64,000 nt of DNA, from contig CAMLMH010000001.1 in assembly GCA_946481315.1 (NCBI GenBank), positions 868,001-932,000 of the forward strand, given 5' to 3'. Source of the DNA: an uncultured Bacteriovorax sp. GTDB lineage: Bacteria > Bdellovibrionota > Bacteriovoracia > Bacteriovoracales > Bacteriovoracaceae. Below, piece after piece: positions 61,457-64,000 of the stretch. How positions within the stretch are numbered: position 1 is the stretch's first letter; each line of letters starts with the position of its first letter. The position numbers and the translations under genes were made by a program. The notes beneath the pieces are model-generated. The model was not told the DNA's origin and did not search any database. It saw nothing but the letters and a program-made list of their open reading frames with translations.

Positions 61457-61939
61457 ATGCAAGTTGAAAAAAACAAAGTCGTTGGAATCGACTATAAACT
61501 TACCGACAAAGATGGAAAGATGATCGATTCTTCCGCCAACCACGGTCCACTTTATTATATTCAGGGGATCGGTAACCTTATCCCTGGACTGGAAAATGCC
61601 CTTGAAGGTAAAAAATCCGGCGATAGCTTAAAAGTCACAATTCCACCAAAAGATGCATACGGCGAAAGAAATGAATCTCTTTGCCAGAACGTTCCACGCG
61701 CACAGTTTGAATCTGCTGAAGGCCTAGAAGTAGGAATGCAGTTTGAAGTTGATACTGAACAAGGTGAACTTGTTGTTTCTGTGACAAAAATCGATGGCGA
61801 CACAATTACTGTAGACGGAAATCACCCGCTGGCAGGCGTTGAACTTCATTTTGACGTAACAGTGAAAGAAGTTCGTGAAGCTTCAGCTGAAGAACTGGCC
61901 CACGGTCACGTTCACGGTGAACACGGTCACCACCACTAA
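61457..61939 (+). CDS. slyD: FKBP-type peptidyl-prolyl isomerase SlyD
   Basis: A 160-residue SlyD. The FKBP part (VVGIDYKLTDKDG, GPLYYIQG, LIPGLENAL) is followed by the IF domain and a C-terminal His-rich tail (HGHVHGEHGHHH) that binds nickel or zinc. The cysteine and His residues match a metal-chaperone role. It is 47 bases after the cyclophilin gene. Confidence 0.96.
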   Translation: MQVEKNKVVGIDYKLTDKDGKMIDSSANHGPLYYIQGIGNLIPGLENALEGKKSGDSLKVTIPPKDAYGERNESLCQNVPRAQFESAEGLEVGMQFEVDTEQGELVVSVTKIDGDTITVDGNHPLAGVELHFDVTVKEVREASAEELAHGHVHGEHGHHH

Positions 61940-61945
61940 GAATTT

Positions 61946-62923
61946 GTGAATTATCTTAAGACTTTCCTTCCTTATCTCTTCGGGAACAAGAAAGGAAAGT
62001 CTTATTCTCTTCCTGACGATCTTGACTGGTCATCGCTCTGCTTCGAAGAATCTCTCATGTTTCACACGCTGGGACACTCACTTTCGGAATTTCTCACTAC
62101 CCTTAAAGTAAGCTCACTGACTACAAAAGAGGTCTTTCACCTTTTTGGTTTTCATGAATATCTTCCGGCCGAATTTCTAATAGAACTCAAACAGCATTTT
62201 CCGGATGAGTGGCAGATCTTTATAGAGGCCACCGGACGCGAACACATCGGCAGCGAAGAACTGCAAGAACTGCTCAATGATGAAAACGGAATTCTTTCTG
62301 TCTTTGCTCTTTTGCACACTGACCGCAAACGCCCCGGCAAGCTGCTCATCCGAAAAGCGGATGGACTTTTTTTAACGAATGAAAAAGGTCATCTGTGGAG
62401 TATTCCCGTTTTAGGTCTCTCGGGGAGAGAGCTGGCCTTTAATCATTCTAATGGCGACACTCCGACCGGTATTATGAAAATTGACTCCGTCATGCCGGAG
62501 GCCAATAATCAGTACGAATTCGGAAAACACCGCCGGCTGATATTAAACTTTATTCCTAAAAGTGCCGGAGAGGGCGAACTTAAAAAACACATGCCTTTTT
62601 CTCACTACGACCTCGATTGGTGGAAACCAGTGATTGTCGCCCGGGATATGGGGCGCTCACTGCTCCGGATCCACGGAACGGGTCGAACAAATCTGGATCC
62701 GCTAAAGCCGTATTTTCCGATGGTTCCCACTTCCGGGTGTCTCGCCACCAATGAAAGCCGTTTAATGGGGCTCTTTCCAAATGATGATCAAAGAAGCCTG
62801 CTGGATGCCCTGATGATCGCTTCTGACCTTCACCCAACTTTTGAAAATGAATCTAAAATTCATGGTCTCTTGTATGTCGTAGAGTTCGATGGTAGATTTC
62901 AAGCGCTTGAATTTAGGCATTGA
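61946..62923 (+). CDS. L,D-transpeptidase (YkuD)-like protein
   Basis: A 325-residue protein with a YkuD-like catalytic region: GDTPTGIMKI, then RIHGTG with H243, and TSGCL with S263-G264-C265 as the catalytic Cys site. The usual S-H-G-C is here S-G-C. No signal peptide is seen, although most such enzymes act on peptidoglycan in the periplasm. The first 120 residues are unassigned. The start is GTG, 6 bases after slyD. An intracellular substrate or an unusual export route are both possible. Confidence 0.78.
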   Translation: MNYLKTFLPYLFGNKKGKSYSLPDDLDWSSLCFEESLMFHTLGHSLSEFLTTLKVSSLTTKEVFHLFGFHEYLPAEFLIELKQHFPDEWQIFIEATGREHIGSEELQELLNDENGILSVFALLHTDRKRPGKLLIRKADGLFLTNEKGHLWSIPVLGLSGRELAFNHSNGDTPTGIMKIDSVMPEANNQYEFGKHRRLILNFIPKSAGEGELKKHMPFSHYDLDWWKPVIVARDMGRSLLRIHGTGRTNLDPLKPYFPMVPTSGCLATNESRLMGLFPNDDQRSLLDALMIASDLHPTFENESKIHGLLYVVEFDGRFQALEFRH

Positions 62924-62940
62924 TATCAGGAATCGACACA

Positions 62941-63396
62941 ATGTATGTCTCGACCAAAAAATTTATCGGGTACCCTTGTACTCATCGCCAGTGGCGCGAC
63001 GTTGGCCATTGCAAATTCGTGCACGGCTATTCCCGGGAATTTACCTTTTGGTTTAAATGTAAAAACCTGGACGACAAGGGCTGGGTCATGGATTTCGGAG
63101 GATTTAAAAAGTTTAAATCTTTTCTCGACGATACTTTTGACCACACCTGTCTGATTAACCAGGATGATCCGGAACTTCCGCTTTTTAAAGACATGCATGA
63201 AAGAGGAATTGTGAAACTGCGAATTCTTCCCAATGTGGGGATGGAAGGCACATCGAAATTCCTGCACCAAAAAATGAACGAATTCTTACTAACTGAAACG
63301 AACGGACGCGTGTGGTGCTTTAAAGTCGAAACTCGCGAAAACGAAAAAAATTCCGGTCTCTACGAAGAAGACCGCGCGGACATTACACCCGCATAG
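62941..63396 (+). CDS. 6-pyruvoyl-tetrahydropterin synthase / QueD-like protein
   Basis: A 151-residue PTPS/QueD homologue, which converts dihydroneopterin triphosphate into a pyruvoyl or carboxy pterin. The zinc region CTHRQW / GHCKFVHGYSREF retains one Cys and two His, but the final H of the usual HGH is Tyr (HGY). WVMDFGGFK matches the MDF strand, and the C-terminus has KVETRENEK with the catalytic Glu. It is followed 8 bases later by folE, which makes its substrate. The ATG at 62941 is preferred over a TTG-started frame at 62920. Confidence 0.85.
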   Translation: MYVSTKKFIGYPCTHRQWRDVGHCKFVHGYSREFTFWFKCKNLDDKGWVMDFGGFKKFKSFLDDTFDHTCLINQDDPELPLFKDMHERGIVKLRILPNVGMEGTSKFLHQKMNEFLLTETNGRVWCFKVETRENEKNSGLYEEDRADITPA

Positions 63397-63404
63397 GATA
63401 TTTT

Positions 63405-64000
63405 ATGAGCATGGTTGATCCCAAAGTAATCTTGAAAAAAGTCACACCAACACCAATGGTGGAGAGCAAACTTACACGCGAGCAAAAAAAAGTTAAAATC
63501 GAAAGTCTCTTCAAAGAAATCATGGAGACACTAGGTCTTGATCTCTCGGACGATTCTCTCCGTGAAACTCCGCATCGCGTGGCCAAAATGTATGTCGATG
63601 AAGTTTTCTACGGTCTGCAGACGGAAAATTTTCCGAAGATCACTATCGTCGATAATAAATTTGATTACGATCACGCTGTGATTGAATTCAACATCGTGAC
63701 CAATTCCATTTGCGAACACCATTTTGTTCCGATTATTGGCAAAACACACGTGGCCTACATCCCAAAAAATAAAGTGATCGGTTTATCCAAACTCAACCGT
63801 ATCGTGGATTACTTCGCGCGCAGACCACAAATCCAGGAGCGCATGACTCTGCAGATCCATCAGGCCCTTTGTACTATTCTGGAAACAGAAGATGTGGCCG
63901 TTGTCACAGATGCTACTCACAATTGCGTAAAGCTCCGCGGAGTCAAAGATGAGACGGCCCTTACGCGTACTTCGAAACTATCCGGAGTCTTTAAGGCCGA
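63405..64000 (+). CDS. folE: GTP cyclohydrolase I (partial, 3' end missing)
   Basis: The first 198 codons of GTP cyclohydrolase I, which turns GTP into dihydroneopterin triphosphate, the first step of folate and biopterin synthesis. ETPHRVAKMY, the zinc ligands in ICEHHFVP and HNCVKLRGV, and GLSKLNRIVDYFA are all present. The frame runs off the right end. The ATG has an AGGA ribosome-binding site 6 bases away. It directly follows the PTPS/QueD-like gene. Confidence 0.96.
   Translation, partial: MSMVDPKVILKKVTPTPMVESKLTREQKKVKIESLFKEIMETLGLDLSDDSLRETPHRVAKMYVDEVFYGLQTENFPKITIVDNKFDYDHAVIEFNIVTNSICEHHFVPIIGKTHVAYIPKNKVIGLSKLNRIVDYFARRPQIQERMTLQIHQALCTILETEDVAVVTDATHNCVKLRGVKDETALTRTSKLSGVFKA

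Overview
The window looks like chromosome from a Gram-negative, moderately AT-rich bacterium. It encodes many exported proteins, an 8-strand-type outer-membrane barrel, periplasmic folding factors, two secreted endonuclease I paralogues, RapA, RarA, S21 and YebC. The combination (EndA duplicates, a Cys-rich exported repeat protein, HD-domain signalling, abundant small periplasmic proteins) suggests a Bdellovibrionota-like organism such as the Bacteriovorax/Peredibacter group. That assignment is inference from gene content only. No rRNA, tRNA, CRISPR array, insertion sequence or prophage was seen. Every gap between genes is under about 225 bases; the longest are 53971-54190, 39400-39613, 58360-58572 and 5975-6179, and apart from the sites listed nothing recognisable was seen in them.

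Layout. 1-9.6 kb: the end of a 2-oxoacid dehydrogenase E2 gene, two glycosyltransferases, a PAP2 phosphatase, tandem EndA nucleases, a protein with 20 regularly spaced cysteines, and a deiodinase-like thioredoxin-fold protein coupled to a membrane-anchored solute-binding-like protein. 9.7-11.4 kb: housekeeping genes rarA and rpsU. 11.4-37.6 kb: an accessory metabolic region in several short operons on alternating strands. It holds a JmjC-type oxygenase, a TVP38 membrane protein, a cobalamin-binding radical SAM enzyme, a bicupin, two solute-binding-like proteins and a pterin dehydratase; then two methyltransferases, a ChbG-type deacetylase, a GT-B and a GT-C glycosyltransferase; then a redoxin/cytochrome c/copper-monooxygenase fusion with a lipoprotein and a sulfatase-like protein; then a ketosynthase, an ACP, a Cys-less ketosynthase-like partner, a ketoreductase, an MBOAT-like membrane protein and an acyl-adenylating ligase; and finally a YVTN propeller with DUF305, a bile-acid-type symporter and a phosphodiesterase-like enzyme. 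37.6-64 kb: mostly housekeeping genes (phhA, tyrS, serS, tldD with its partner, yebC, two ABC-F ATPases, rapA, slyD, folE) among small hypothetical genes.

How the genes may work together. The KS/ACP/KS-like/KR/adenylating-ligase/MBOAT set has the parts to make and transfer a modified acyl chain. The neighbouring glycosyltransferases, deacetylase, methyltransferases and oxygenases could decorate a lipid or glycolipid exported to the cell surface, and the periplasmic copper monooxygenase and sulfatase-like protein could act on it afterwards. I regard this 12.4-37.6 kb region as the best candidate for an undescribed system, but its unity is inferred from position and operon overlap. A second theme is pterin chemistry: folE and a PTPS/QueD homologue at the right end, phhA in the middle, and phhB inside the accessory operon together form a plausible pterin-dependent phenylalanine hydroxylation pathway.
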